A DNA stretch of 64,000 bases. It comes from Micromonospora sp. WMMD961 (GTDB taxonomy: Bacteria > Actinomycetota > Actinomycetes > Mycobacteriales > Micromonosporaceae). Positions 26,801-34,473 of the stretch are shown here, piece after piece. The stretch is taken from contig NZ_JARUBJ010000002.1 of assembly GCF_029626145.1 (NCBI RefSeq), positions 4,499,501 through 4,563,500 on the forward strand, written 5' to 3'. Every line of letters starts with the position of its first letter. Positions within the stretch are counted from its first letter, which is position 1. The notes beneath the pieces are model-generated. The model saw nothing but the letters and a program-made list of their open reading frames with translations. It was not told where the DNA came from and made no database searches. The position numbers were made by a program, and so were the translations under genes.

Positions 26801-27767
26801 GCAGGCCCTCCTCGTCGCCGGTGTAGACCGGCAGGGTGGCGGCGATCTTGGTGTTGCCGTTGGCGTCGGTGTGCCGGATCACGCCGTTGCGGGAGGTGTG
26901 CAGCACGCCCCGGTCCGGCAGGACGGTGAGGCTCATCGGCTCACCGGTCTCGGCCGCGCCCTTGGCCAGCTCCACCTGTTGGAAGCTGCTGTTGACGGTG
27001 CCCCCGCAATCGGCGTCGACCTCGCCCGCCGCGGTCCTGATGCCGCCGAGCAGGTGCTGACGGAAGCTCGCCTCGCTGTACGACGCGTCGGTGTGGCCCA
27101 GGCCGGTGTACCAGGCTCGGCCGCCGGAGTAGTTCTGGCACCAGGAGATCGGGTGGTCGGCACCCATGCTGCCGCCGGTGTAGGTGGTCTCGTCCAGCGT
27201 GGCCAGCACGTGCACGTTGCCCCGGGGGTTGGTCCGGTAGTTGTACAGCTCGTCGAACCGGTTCCACCGCTGCGGCAGCCCCGCGGTGGACGGGTGCACC
27301 TGGTCGGCGACCTTGACGGTGACGTTCTGCTCGGCGGGGTGCGAGGCGAAGTACGCCCCGACCAGGCCGCCGTACCAGGGCCAGTCGTACTCGGTGTCCG
27401 AGGCGGAGTGCACGCCGACGTAGCCGCCACCGCCGGTGATGTAGCGCTCGAAGGCCGCCTGCTGGGCGGCGTTGAGCACGTCGCCGGTGGTGGACAGCCA
27501 GATCACGGCGGCGAACCGGTCGAGGTTGGCGTCGGTGAACTGGGCGGCGTCCTCGGTGGCCTCGACGGTGAAGCCGTTGGCCGCGCCGAGCTGTTGGATG
27601 GCGGCGATGCCGGGCGTGATGGATCCGTGCCGGAATCCGACGGTCTTGCTGAAGACCAGCACGGTGAACGGTGCGGCGCTGGCTGTGGGTGGCGCGGCGA
27701 CGATGCCGCCCGCCACGAGGATCGTGCTCAGCGCGATGCCGAGCCACGATCTCAGGGATCTGCGCAC
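23826..27767 (-). CDS. Secreted ThuA / sugar dehydrogenase / PKD / CBM6 / discoidin protein
   Basis: 1313 residues from GTG 27767 (AAAGGA upstream, then a signal peptide ending near ASA at 32). Domains in order: ThuA-like glutamine-amidotransferase fold (about 33-250, FTVLVFSKTVGFRH, GGYVGVHSASDTEYDWPWYGGLVG); a PQQ-type glucose/sorbosone dehydrogenase propeller (about 275-720, GDMDFDAAGNLYLSTGDD, GFRNPFRMSVD, MEFGPDGALYVLDYG); a PKD domain (about 730-815, FTYAWDFDNNGTTDS); a CBM6-like beta-sandwich (about 900-1040); a Pro/Asp linker; and two F5/8-type discoidin domains (about 1060-1175 and 1190-1313). It is exported and probably oxidises or binds complex sugars at the surface. The exact substrate is unknown. 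Confidence 0.88.
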   Translation of the reverse strand: MRRSLRSWLGIALSTILVAGGIVAAPPTASAAPFTVLVFSKTVGFRHGSITPGIAAIQQLGAANGFTVEATEDAAQFTDANLDRFAAVIWLSTTGDVLNAAQQAAFERYITGGGGYVGVHSASDTEYDWPWYGGLVGAYFASHPAEQNVTVKVADQVHPSTAGLPQRWNRFDELYNYRTNPRGNVHVLATLDETTYTGGSMGADHPISWCQNYSGGRAWYTGLGHTDASYSEASFRQHLLGGIRTAAGEVDADCGGTVNSSFQQVELAKGAAETGEPMSLTVLPDRGVLHTSRNGVIRHTDANGNTKIAATLPVYTGDEEGLQGIKADPNFATNRWVYAFYAPPLSTPGGGAPATGTPADFAVWDGVNRLARFTVNADNTINLASETLILNVPTSRGMCCHVGGDMDFDAAGNLYLSTGDDTNPFDSAGFTPIDERAGRNPAFDAQRTSANSNDLRGKVLRIKPSAAGGYTIPTGNMFAPGTARTRPEIYAMGFRNPFRMSVDKATGIVYLGDYGPDAGTADPNRGPAGNVEFARIDRPGFYGWPYCTARNDAYNDYTFPSGPSGAKFDCAGGPVNNSPNNTGITQLPPAIPAWLPYGGSGSPPEFTGGGLSPMGGPVYRYDRNSTSAVAFPEYYDGTYFAGEFGRRWIKNIKLDSTGQPLKINPFPWTGTQVMDMEFGPDGALYVLDYGTGWFNGDANSALYRIEYAREGRAPVAKVSATPTSGTAPLTVAFSSAGTLDPDGDPFTYAWDFDNNGTTDSTAANPSFTYTTNGTRSPTLTVRDSTGKTGTASVVVTVGNSAPVVTVNTPLNGQTFSFGDAVPFTVTVTDAQDGAINCARVKVNYVLGHDSHGHQLGSVQGCSGVIQTSADGEHDTAANIFGIIDAEYTDLGGGGQPALTTHTQAVLQPRVRQAEHFGDSSGVQIVAGAAGNGGAAVGYVDNNDWISFRPYNLTGVQSFSARVGAPAGGGGTLELRVDSPTGPLVGSATVTPTGGYANFATVTGGITALAGTRTLFLVFKGTGPYFDIDEFTLSTSPGGPGPDPDPDPDPEPGGNLAQGKPARASSFEGAYVAANAFDGVAGTRWGSAFSDPQWIDVDLGASYAINRVKLTWEAAYGSGYQIQTSPDGVNFTTIRTVTGGDGGVDDLTGLTGSGRYVRLLGTTRGTAWGYSLFEFEVYGGTGGPTGGNLLLNKPTTTSSNEGADVTGAQAVDGSLTTRWSSTFSDPQWIRVDLGSPTAIGRVKLSWEAAYSSAYQIQTSNDGTTWTTVKAVTGGDGGVDEHTALNANGRYLRINGTARGTGYGHSLWEVEAYTS

Positions 27768-27891
27768 AGTGGGTCCTTTCGCGGTGCGGGGACGGCGTGC
27801 GCCGATCACGCCAGGCGGTGGTGGGACGAGATATGTGAATGCATCGTTGCGTCCCGGTCACGGGCGCGTCAAGCACTTCCCCACCATCCGT

Positions 27892-27905
27892 GAGAGCGTT
27901 ATCTC
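27892..27905 (-). promoter_or_regulatory. Possible LacI-type operator upstream of the ThuA fusion
   Basis: GAGAGCGTTATCTC has GAGA/TCTC arms like the GAGAGCGCTCTC operators of sugar-responsive LacI regulators. It lies about 125 bp upstream of the start. The remaining interval to 28019 holds only the S4 terminator. Confidence 0.3.
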
Positions 27906-27968
27906 CGCAGGTCAAGGACGACTGCGCAACACAAGATCGAATAACGGTTTTCGGGCCTCGAACCGCGC

Positions 27969-28001
27969 GTGGAGGGCCCGGAACGATCGGGGCCCCTCCA
28001 C
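27969..28001 (-). terminator. Hairpin after the ribosomal S4 gene
   Basis: GTGGAGG at 27969-27975 pairs with CCTCCAC at 27995-28001, extended by GGCC/GGCC pairing with one bulge. It lies 18 bases past the stop of the minus-strand S4 gene. Confidence 0.55.
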
Positions 28002-28019
28002 ACGGTCACCCCTTCGCGC

Positions 28020-28628
28020 TCAGCGCGAGTAGTACTCGACGACGAGTTGTTCGTCGCAGACGACCGGCACCTCCGACCGCAGCGGGAGCCGGACCAGACG
28101 AGCGGTCAGGTCGGACAGGGTGACGTCGAGATAGGGAGCGGGGCGCTCCGGAGCGTGCGCCCCGGCCGCCGCGACGACGAACGGAGCCTTGCCCCGGCTG
28201 CGTTCCGCCACGGCGATGACGTCACCGGGTTGCAGCCGCGCGGACGGCCGGTCCACGCGGCGACCGTTCACCGTGACGTGCTGGTGCGTGACGACCTGAC
28301 GCGCCTGGTAGATGGTGCGGGCGAGACCGGCGCGCAACACCAGGGCGTCCAACCGGCTCTCCAGCTCGACGATCAACTCTTCGCCGGTCTTCCCCGGCCG
28401 GCGCACGGCTCTGTCGAACGCGCGCCGCAACTGCCCCTCGTGCAGGTCGTACTGCGCCTTGAGCCGCTGCTTCTCCAACAGTCGGACCTTGTAGTCGCTG
28501 GTGGTGCGCCGAGCCCGGCCGTGCTGCCCCGGCGGGAAGGGGCGGCGCTCGAAGTAGCGCACACATTTCGGGGTCAGCGCGATGCCCAGGGCACGGGAGC
28601 GCTTGACCTTGGGGCGGGTCTGATTCAT
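28020..28628 (-). CDS. rpsD: 30S ribosomal protein S4
   Basis: 202 residues, ATG at 28628 with GAGGTG upstream. It matches bacterial S4 throughout (RSRALGIALTPKCVRYFERRPFPPGQHGR, SDYKVRLLEKQRLKAQYDL, the S4 RNA-binding motif LDALVLRAGLARTIYQARQVV, and the ending PVVCDEQLVVEYYSR). It lacks the four-cysteine zinc knuckle of the N-terminus, as usual for actinobacterial S4. It binds 16S rRNA early in 30S assembly. The gene stands alone, away from other ribosomal genes, and starts 16 bp from a predicted iron box. It may be either the only S4 gene or a second, iron-controlled copy. Confidence 0.95.
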   Translation of the reverse strand: MNQTRPKVKRSRALGIALTPKCVRYFERRPFPPGQHGRARRTTSDYKVRLLEKQRLKAQYDLHEGQLRRAFDRAVRRPGKTGEELIVELESRLDALVLRAGLARTIYQARQVVTHQHVTVNGRRVDRPSARLQPGDVIAVAERSRGKAPFVVAAAGAHAPERPAPYLDVTLSDLTARLVRLPLRSEVPVVCDEQLVVEYYSR

Positions 28629-28643
28629 CCTTCACCTCTCAAG

Positions 28644-28662
28644 TAAGGTAAGCCTAACCTTA
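28644..28662. promoter_or_regulatory. IdeR/DtxR-like iron box between rpsD and the DUF2470 gene
   Basis: TAAGGTAAGCCTAACCTTA is a 19-bp palindrome with one mismatched pair (positions 7 and 13). It closely follows the known actinobacterial iron box TTAGGTTAGGCTAACCTAA. It lies 16 bp from both divergent start codons, so a bound regulator would cover both promoters. Confidence 0.8.
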
Positions 28663-28678
28663 TTAGGAGCTGATCGCC

Positions 28679-29401
28679 TTGAGCAAGCCCCCGACCAGCA
28701 CCACGGACTCCACCGACCACGCGGCTGAGCGGCTCCGATCGATGCTCGTCGCCGCCGACTCCCTCACCCTGCGCGTTCCGGGCATCAAGGCGTACGTCGC
28801 CGGACGGCACGTCGTGACCAGCGACGGACGGCTGCGGGTGGAACTACCGACCAGGAGTCACCTGACCGACCACCTCGCCCAACAGCGGGAGACCGTGGCG
28901 ATGGTCGAGGTGACCGACCTGGCCCCGACCCCGGTTCGCGACCGGGTTCGCGGGCGTGGCACGCTCACCGGCTGGTTGACGACCGGGACCGATCCGACCG
29001 GAGGGGATCAGGAACCGGTCGTGGCCCTCGACCTCGTCACCGCCGAGTTGACCGTCGATGGCCGCACCACAGCCGTCGACCCGGAAGCGTTCGCCACCGC
29101 CCGCCCCGACCCGCTGGCCGCCGCCGAAGCCGATCTGCTGTGCCACCTCGACCACCACCACCCGCAGACCGTCGAGCGGCTGTGCCGACTGATACCCGCC
29201 CGGCACCTGCAGGGCGTCCGCCAGGTCCGACCGGTGCGACTGGACCGCCACGGCGTCGTACTCCGCCTGGAGTTGACCGGGGGCGACCGGAACGTCCGAC
29301 TGAGCTTCCGCACCCCACTGCTCCACCCGGACCACCTCGGTCACGAGATCGAGGCACTGCTCCGGGAAGCTCACGGCTGCCGATCCCGACGCGTCGGCTG
29401 A
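28679..29401 (+). CDS. DUF2470-domain protein, likely iron/heme related
   Basis: 240 residues from a TTG at 28679 with AGGAG eight bases upstream. The N-terminal half has DHAAERLRSMLVAADSL and a split-barrel-like segment (RETVAMVEVTDLAPTPVRDRVRGRGTLTGWL). The C-terminal half is DUF2470 (about 125-235: DPLAAAEADLLCHLDHHHPQTVERLCRLI). DUF2470 is the C-terminal part of heme-degrading HugZ-type and glutamyl-tRNA-reductase-binding proteins. With the iron box directly upstream, a role in heme handling or iron recovery under iron limitation is a good inference. No catalytic proof is visible. Confidence 0.8.
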   Translation: MSKPPTSTTDSTDHAAERLRSMLVAADSLTLRVPGIKAYVAGRHVVTSDGRLRVELPTRSHLTDHLAQQRETVAMVEVTDLAPTPVRDRVRGRGTLTGWLTTGTDPTGGDQEPVVALDLVTAELTVDGRTTAVDPEAFATARPDPLAAAEADLLCHLDHHHPQTVERLCRLIPARHLQGVRQVRPVRLDRHGVVLRLELTGGDRNVRLSFRTPLLHPDHLGHEIEALLREAHGCRSRRVG

Positions 29402-29416
29402 CGACCGGCAGCCTGG

Positions 29417-29435
29417 TTAGGCAAGGCTGCCCTAT
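29417..29435 (+). promoter_or_regulatory. Second, weaker iron-box-like site
   Basis: TTAGGCAAGGCTGCCCTAT agrees with the iron box consensus at 14 of 19 positions by hand count. It lies about 90 bp before the DUF1540 gene, within the region expected for its promoter. Confidence 0.5.
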
Positions 29436-29521
29436 GCAAATTATCCCGAGAAGGTATGAATTGTCCCGTCGGCGCCGGGTACTGGAATGGCCCTGCACCA
29501 CCGACGGAAGCGAGAACGCCG

Positions 29522-29812
29522 ATGACTGACATGCTGGAGATGCCGCGGGTACACGAGTGCACCGTCACCGACTGCGGCTACAACCACGATGGCTGCCACG
29601 CCTTCGCCATCACCATCGGGCAGCAGAACGCCAGCTGCGCCACCTTCATCGACACCTCGGCTAAGGGCGGCCTGGACCGCGTCATCGCCCAGGTCGGGGC
29701 CTGCAAGCGCAGCGACTGCCAGCACAACGCCGAGCTGGAGTGCCACGCACCGTCCATCCGCGTCGGCCCGGGCCAGGACATCGCCGACTGCCAGACGTAC
29801 CAACCGCGTTGA
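29522..29812 (+). CDS. DUF1540 small cysteine-rich protein
   Basis: 96 residues from ATG 29522. Two DUF1540 motifs are visible: CTVTDCGYNHDGCHAFAITI at 13-32 and CKRSDCQHNAELECHAPSIRV at about 61-81, with a further CATF between. The paired Cys/His spacing suggests metal binding, probably zinc or iron. The function of the family is unknown. The iron-box-like site upstream suggests it belongs to the same regulon as the preceding DUF2470 gene. A strong hairpin follows. Confidence 0.88.
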   Translation: MTDMLEMPRVHECTVTDCGYNHDGCHAFAITIGQQNASCATFIDTSAKGGLDRVIAQVGACKRSDCQHNAELECHAPSIRVGPGQDIADCQTYQPR

Positions 29813-29821
29813 GCGAACAGA

Positions 29822-29848
29822 CCGGGGCGGCCGCTACGGCCGCCCCGG
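29822..29848. terminator. Hairpin between convergent DUF1540 and GTPase genes
   Basis: CCGGGGCGGCC at 29822-29832 pairs perfectly with GGCCGCCCCGG at 29838-29848 around a five-base loop. It can serve both strands. Confidence 0.75.
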
Positions 29849-29861
29849 GTCGTGGCTGAGC

Positions 29862-31322
29862 TCAGCGACCGCCCGCGACCAGCTCGGCGATCATTCCCTC
29901 GCAGCTCCGGACGACGACCTGCGCCCCGCGCCGCTGCGCCAGCGGAAGCAGAGGGTCCTCGGCCCGGTCCCGCCACCGCCACTGCGCGTCGGCGGCGACC
30001 TCCCACAGCCGCTGCGCGGTCGCCTCGTGCTCGACACCGAGTCGGGCCGCGAGGCCCACCCCGTTGCCCCCGACCAACCGCTGCGCCTCGTCGGCCAGCT
30101 CCACGTCGAACCCGAGCCGGGTGTTGCGCAACGCCACCAGCAGGCGCAACTCCCGGAACTCGTGCGCACCGGCGAGGATCTGCTCGACCGCGCCGACCAG
30201 TTCGTCAGCACCCCGGGCCGGCTCGGCCCGCAGCAACGCCTCCACCGCCGCCAGCGCGGATCGGGCCTTCAGCGCGTCGCGACGGTCGATGAAGCAGCGG
30301 GTCACCGACTCGCGCAGCTCAGTGAGACCACTGCGCCGGATCAGCTCGGCGGAGAGCTTCACCCGGCTGTCGAAGCCACTTCTCACCAGGGTCGCCGCCA
30401 GCCGGACACCGAAGATCCCGAACCGGTCCAGCAGCGCGGCGCGGACCTCGGTGTCCAGCCGAACCGGCAACTCGCCCCGGAGGAAGCGATCGGCCGAGAT
30501 CAGGTGGGTGTCCAGCTCCGCCCGGGGCACGCGGGCCAGGGCCGCGAGCGCCGCGAAGTCCGACTCGCCGAGCATCCTGCCGGCCAGTCCGAGCATCCCA
30601 CTGCAGGCCACCACGTTCACACTGAGCGCGCTCACGCGCGGATCGCGATACTGCCGCCGAGCGAGTTGGCGGGCGGCGAGCAGACCGTCGATCCGCCCTC
30701 CCGCGGTCTCGTCCGCCCGGGACAACACCATGATCACGTTGACCGGGGCGGCCTGCCCGACGGCGCCGTCGCGGGCCGCCTCCAGCACCCGCAGATCACT
30801 GTCGCGCCCGTCCCGGGTCAGGTACAACACCGCGTCCGAGTCCCGCAGCACCCGCTCCAACAGGGACGCCCGGCCCTGCTCGACGTCACCGTTGACCGCC
30901 GGAGTGTCGATGAGCGTGATCTGCCGCAGCGCCCGCGTCGGCCACTGCACGACGATGTCGCGCACGTCGCCGGTGTCCCAGCCGAGATCCACCCTCAGCC
31001 CGGTCGCCGACTTCACCACCGCCAACTCCTGTGGGGGCTGACCGGACGGGTACGCGGTGGCGCGCGGCACCGGGCCGTCCTCGTACCAGGTGAAGACGCC
31101 GTCGGCCCGCTCGACCGGTGCGACCTCCTCGCCCATCAACGCGTTGAGCACAGTCGACTTGCCGGATCGCCACGGGCCCGCGACCGCGATGCGCAGTGGT
31201 TGCTCCAACCGGGCAACCTGATGCCGCAGCTGCCCCACGACGCGCGGATTGTCCTGGTAGAGGCCGATGGCCTGGTGCAGCAACCCCCACGCCGCCTCGT
31301 CCAGTCGCAGCCCCACCGTCAT
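29862..31322 (-). CDS. Dynamin-like GTPase, IniC type
   Basis: 486 residues; its ATG overlaps the stop of the upstream GTPase (ATGA). G1 is GPWRSGKST (49-57), G3 is DTPA in ITLIDTPAVNGD, and G4 is probably LSRAD in IMVLSRADETAGG. The C-terminal half is long and helical without a membrane anchor, as in IniC of Mycobacterium, which is of similar length. Paired bacterial dynamins fold or repair membranes, and IniA/IniC respond to cell-wall drugs. It pairs with the next gene and with the IniB-like protein upstream in one operon. Confidence 0.88.
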   Translation of the reverse strand: MTVGLRLDEAAWGLLHQAIGLYQDNPRVVGQLRHQVARLEQPLRIAVAGPWRSGKSTVLNALMGEEVAPVERADGVFTWYEDGPVPRATAYPSGQPPQELAVVKSATGLRVDLGWDTGDVRDIVVQWPTRALRQITLIDTPAVNGDVEQGRASLLERVLRDSDAVLYLTRDGRDSDLRVLEAARDGAVGQAAPVNVIMVLSRADETAGGRIDGLLAARQLARRQYRDPRVSALSVNVVACSGMLGLAGRMLGESDFAALAALARVPRAELDTHLISADRFLRGELPVRLDTEVRAALLDRFGIFGVRLAATLVRSGFDSRVKLSAELIRRSGLTELRESVTRCFIDRRDALKARSALAAVEALLRAEPARGADELVGAVEQILAGAHEFRELRLLVALRNTRLGFDVELADEAQRLVGGNGVGLAARLGVEHEATAQRLWEVAADAQWRWRDRAEDPLLPLAQRRGAQVVVRSCEGMIAELVAGGR

Positions 31323-33175
31323 GCCTGCGGCTCCAACAGCAGCGGGGCGGACCGAGCGCCGGTCAACTGCTGCGCCTGCTCGTAGAGCGCGGCCAGTCGG
31401 GTCATCTTCAGCCGGATCTCGCGCTGTCGTTGCTCACGCAGCGAGGCATCGGTGTCGGCCTCCTGCTTCGCACTGCGGAACGACTGGACGATGGCCTCCT
31501 GCAACTCCTCGGTCAACGCCGTGAAGTGGTCGCGCAGCATCCGCTGCACCTGGCGGACGGCGTCCCGGCAGTCGCGGCTGATCCGGACGAAGACGTCGTC
31601 GACGTGGCGCTGGATGGTGGTCTTGACGGTCGCCTGCCGGCGGCGGAGCAACTGCTTGCCCTCGTCGCGGATGCTCTTGCCACCGAAGAGCGCACCGATG
31701 CCGACCGAGACCGGGTTGATCATCGGCATTCCGGCCAGGGTGGTCGCCAGGCCGAACATCAGCATGCCGCCGTACGAGCCCTTCATGCCGGTGAACAACT
31801 TCTGGCCGGTGGTGAACCTGTCGATCGTCGGCCGTTGCAGCTCCGGCATCCGCTCACCGATGTCGTCCGGCATCGACATCGACCAGGCCGGCAGCACGTC
31901 GTAGCCGTACCTGTTGAAGTTGACGGCCACCCGGCGGGCGATCCAGTCGCAACGCTGGATCAGCCACTCGCGGTTCGCCTCGGCCGCCTCGACCAGGCTC
32001 CTCTCCAACCAGTCCTGAAAGGTGTCCCAGGCGACCAGCGGATCGGCGGTGTCGAACGCCTCGTCCACTGTGCGCAGGATCTCCCGCGTCCGATCACGAA
32101 GGTCGTACTCGATGTCGGAGAGCAGGTCGGCGATCTCGTCGTTGAGCGTGTTCTGCCAACGGGTGGAACACCTGCGCAGCTCGTCGACCTCGCGCTGCGC
32201 CGCGTGCAGCCGTGAGATCGGCCCGGACTGCTCCTCGGTCTCCTGGGTCGCCAACTCGGCGCGCAGCGGAGCGGCCAACTGCTCCACGACCGCCCGGGCC
32301 ACCGTCTGCACCGATGCCCGGGCGAGGTGGTTGGCCTTGCCGGCCAGATCGCGTTGCAGTCGGGCGATCAGCTCGGGAAAGCCGGACTCGGCGTTGAGTT
32401 GACGGTCGTCAGCCGCGGCGGCGCGCAGTCGCAGCGTCGCCGAGACCGGGATCAGCGTCGCCGGGACGCCGGCCTCCGCCAGGTGTTGCCGGTTGCGTTC
32501 GGCGACCGCACGCCAGTCGGCCACCAGGTCGGTCTTGCTCTGCACCACGACCACGTTCGGGTGTGAACGCATGACGTGCAGCACCATGTTCAGCTCGGCG
32601 ACCGACAGCTCACGGGTGGAATCGGAGACCAGCAGCACGATGTCCGCGCGGGCGGGAGCAGCGATCGACACGGCACCGCCGACCCCGGCGACCTCGTCGG
32701 TGCCGGGAGTGTCCACCAGCACCATTCCGGCACCGAGCAGAGCGCGCGGCACCCCGATCTCGACGTACGCCGGACCGCCGCCGGCGCGACGACCGACCAT
32801 TCCGGCCACGCCCGCCGCGACCTGGTTGAGGGCCACCGGCGTCCGCTCGACGGTCGCCGCCTCGGCAGTGCCGGCGGGACGGCCCGAAGCCGGTGGCGGA
32901 GCCTGCGCCACCGCCGCGGACGGGGTGTCGGCGTGCCGCACGACGGTCGGCAGGACGGTCGTACGGCCGTCGCCGACCGGGCAGGCCGGAGCGTTGATGA
33001 TCGCGTTGATCAGCTGACTCTTGCCCTGGTTCGGTTCGCCGATGACCAGGACGCGCAGCGTCGGGTCCAGCAGCTGGGCGCGCTTCTGCCGCACCGTCTG
33101 GAGGAGGTCACCACGACCGTGTGCACTGCACGTGCGGGCGATCTCGTCCAGCACGTCCAACCAGATCCCGGCCAT
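31319..33175 (-). CDS. Dynamin-like GTPase, IniA type
   Basis: 618 residues from ATG 33175 (a GTG one codon earlier is an alternative). G1 is GEPNQGKSQ (46-54), G3 DTPGTDE, G4 QSKTD. The middle is helical. A hydrophobic paddle (GGMLMFGLATTLAGMPMINPVSVGIGALF) near residues 490-520 is suited to membrane insertion, followed by a helical GTPase-effector region. This is the membrane-binding partner of the pair, matching IniA. Bacterial dynamins assemble as hetero-oligomers on the inner leaflet and protect membrane integrity under envelope stress. Confidence 0.88.
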   Translation of the reverse strand: MAGIWLDVLDEIARTCSAHGRGDLLQTVRQKRAQLLDPTLRVLVIGEPNQGKSQLINAIINAPACPVGDGRTTVLPTVVRHADTPSAAVAQAPPPASGRPAGTAEAATVERTPVALNQVAAGVAGMVGRRAGGGPAYVEIGVPRALLGAGMVLVDTPGTDEVAGVGGAVSIAAPARADIVLLVSDSTRELSVAELNMVLHVMRSHPNVVVVQSKTDLVADWRAVAERNRQHLAEAGVPATLIPVSATLRLRAAAADDRQLNAESGFPELIARLQRDLAGKANHLARASVQTVARAVVEQLAAPLRAELATQETEEQSGPISRLHAAQREVDELRRCSTRWQNTLNDEIADLLSDIEYDLRDRTREILRTVDEAFDTADPLVAWDTFQDWLERSLVEAAEANREWLIQRCDWIARRVAVNFNRYGYDVLPAWSMSMPDDIGERMPELQRPTIDRFTTGQKLFTGMKGSYGGMLMFGLATTLAGMPMINPVSVGIGALFGGKSIRDEGKQLLRRRQATVKTTIQRHVDDVFVRISRDCRDAVRQVQRMLRDHFTALTEELQEAIVQSFRSAKQEADTDASLREQRQREIRLKMTRLAALYEQAQQLTGARSAPLLLEPQA

Positions 33176-33238
33176 CACCGCACCAAGTGTGCGGATTTCG
33201 GCTCAATTATCAAGAGGGACTGGATGGGGAACCGGAGA

Positions 33239-33267
33239 GGACCGGACCGCCCGAGGCGATCCGGTCC
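33239..33267 (-). terminator. Hairpin between iniB-like and iniA-like genes
   Basis: GGACCGGA at 33239-33246 pairs with TCCGGTCC at 33260-33267, between the stop of the IniB-like gene and the start of the IniA-like gene. It may act as an attenuator, setting a high IniB to IniA ratio. Confidence 0.5.
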
Positions 33268-33290
33268 CCCGCTCCGACCGGAGATCCGGG

Positions 33291-34178
33291 TCAGAGCAGA
33301 CCGCCGGTGATACCCAGCAGCCCGTGATCGGACGAGGCGTGCGAGTCGCCGCCGAGCACACCATCGGTGACCCCACCGGTCACGTCACCGACCGTGCCGG
33401 TGACACCGGGGAGGATGCTGTCCACCTGGTGCGTCACGCCGCCCACCGTCGACGGCACGTCGAGCGGTGGGACCACACCGCCGACGACACCGTCGCCGTG
33501 CCCGAGGCCCAGCCCACCCAGGGTGTCGTTGACACCGAGGGAGTCCACGACCCCGCCGAGCTGACCGTGGGTGCCGGGCAGGACACCGTTGGTCAGGTCG
33601 CCGCCGATCAGGTTCGAGTCGGTGACACCGAGCAGACCGCTCGGGTCGCCGACGGTGCCGGTGACGTCGCCGAGGACCGGGTCCGCGATCGCGTCCACCG
33701 GCTGCACGACGTCGGCGTCGAGGGTGTACGCCACGTCACCGACACCGGCGAGGTCGGTGTCGAGCCCGCTCGGCCCGACGCCCAGGCCCACCCCCGGCAG
33801 CACGGTGATCCCGGCGGCGGCGGCCGACGGGTCGACAGCGATGGCGCCGAGCACACCGGCCTTGACGTCCACGCCGGTGGGCGAACTCGTGACGCTGATC
33901 TGCTGCGCCACGCTCTGCAACTGGCCCACCACGTCGGTGGTGTCGGTGAACAGCGGGTCCAGGCCGAGCTGCCCGACGGCCGGTGCCAGTGGTCCGAGGC
34001 CCTGCCCCGGCGCGTAGTCGACGACCAGTGGCACCACGTCCTGCACGTCCGCCGCGGTGATGTCGGTGAGCCCCGCGCCGCGCAGCGCACCCTCGGGGTC
34101 GAGGTCGAAGGCCGACCGCGCGTCGGGGTTCGTCAGCAGGTCGAGCACGAAGTCGTGGAGGGTCTGGTGCGAGTCCAT
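33291..34178 (-). CDS. IniB-like protein, Gly/Val/Asp-rich
   Basis: 295 residues, ATG at 34178 after GAGGAG. The N-terminal 60 residues form the IniB N-terminal domain (TLHDFVLDLLTNPDARSAFDLDPEGALRGAGLTDITAADVQDVVPLVVD). The remainder is low-complexity with recurring G-L-G, D-V-V-G and T-G-T-V-G-D words, predicted as extended or beta-roll. There is no signal peptide. IniB of Mycobacterium has a similar layout and heads the iniBAC operon, and the same order is kept here. The function is unknown; a scaffold for the dynamins is possible. Confidence 0.85.
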   Translation of the reverse strand: MDSHQTLHDFVLDLLTNPDARSAFDLDPEGALRGAGLTDITAADVQDVVPLVVDYAPGQGLGPLAPAVGQLGLDPLFTDTTDVVGQLQSVAQQISVTSSPTGVDVKAGVLGAIAVDPSAAAAGITVLPGVGLGVGPSGLDTDLAGVGDVAYTLDADVVQPVDAIADPVLGDVTGTVGDPSGLLGVTDSNLIGGDLTNGVLPGTHGQLGGVVDSLGVNDTLGGLGLGHGDGVVGGVVPPLDVPSTVGGVTHQVDSILPGVTGTVGDVTGGVTDGVLGGDSHASSDHGLLGITGGLL

Positions 34179-34264
34179 GTGCTGGTTTCTCCTCGGATCT
34201 GGCGTCGGCGACGTGTCGTACGTCGACAGTGACGCTATGGGCGGGGCCCCTCCCCGGGCATCGG

Positions 34265-34293
34265 GGTTGAACCCGAATCCGGGCCGGTTGAAC
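34265..34293 (+). promoter_or_regulatory. Direct repeats in the iniB-hsp70 divergent region
   Basis: GGTTGAAC occurs at 34265-34272 and 34286-34293, 21 bp apart start to start, which is two helical turns. The 295-bp region (34179-34473) otherwise has no gene. Such spacing suits a dimeric LuxR/MalT-type regulator, for which the gene at 35745 is the obvious candidate. Confidence 0.4.
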
Positions 34294-34473
34294 TAGGGGC
34301 TTCGCCGCCTCGTACGTTAGGGGGACAGGGGGAAACCGTCCCGGCGAGATTAGGGTCCCGACCAGGGACTGATCTCTGGTACGAACGTAGGAGCCCGCGG
34401 GTTTCGCCGGGGGTGGGTCGTCGGCAGCACCGACGCCATCGCCACCGGCCACCTCACGGGGGGAGAAGACACG

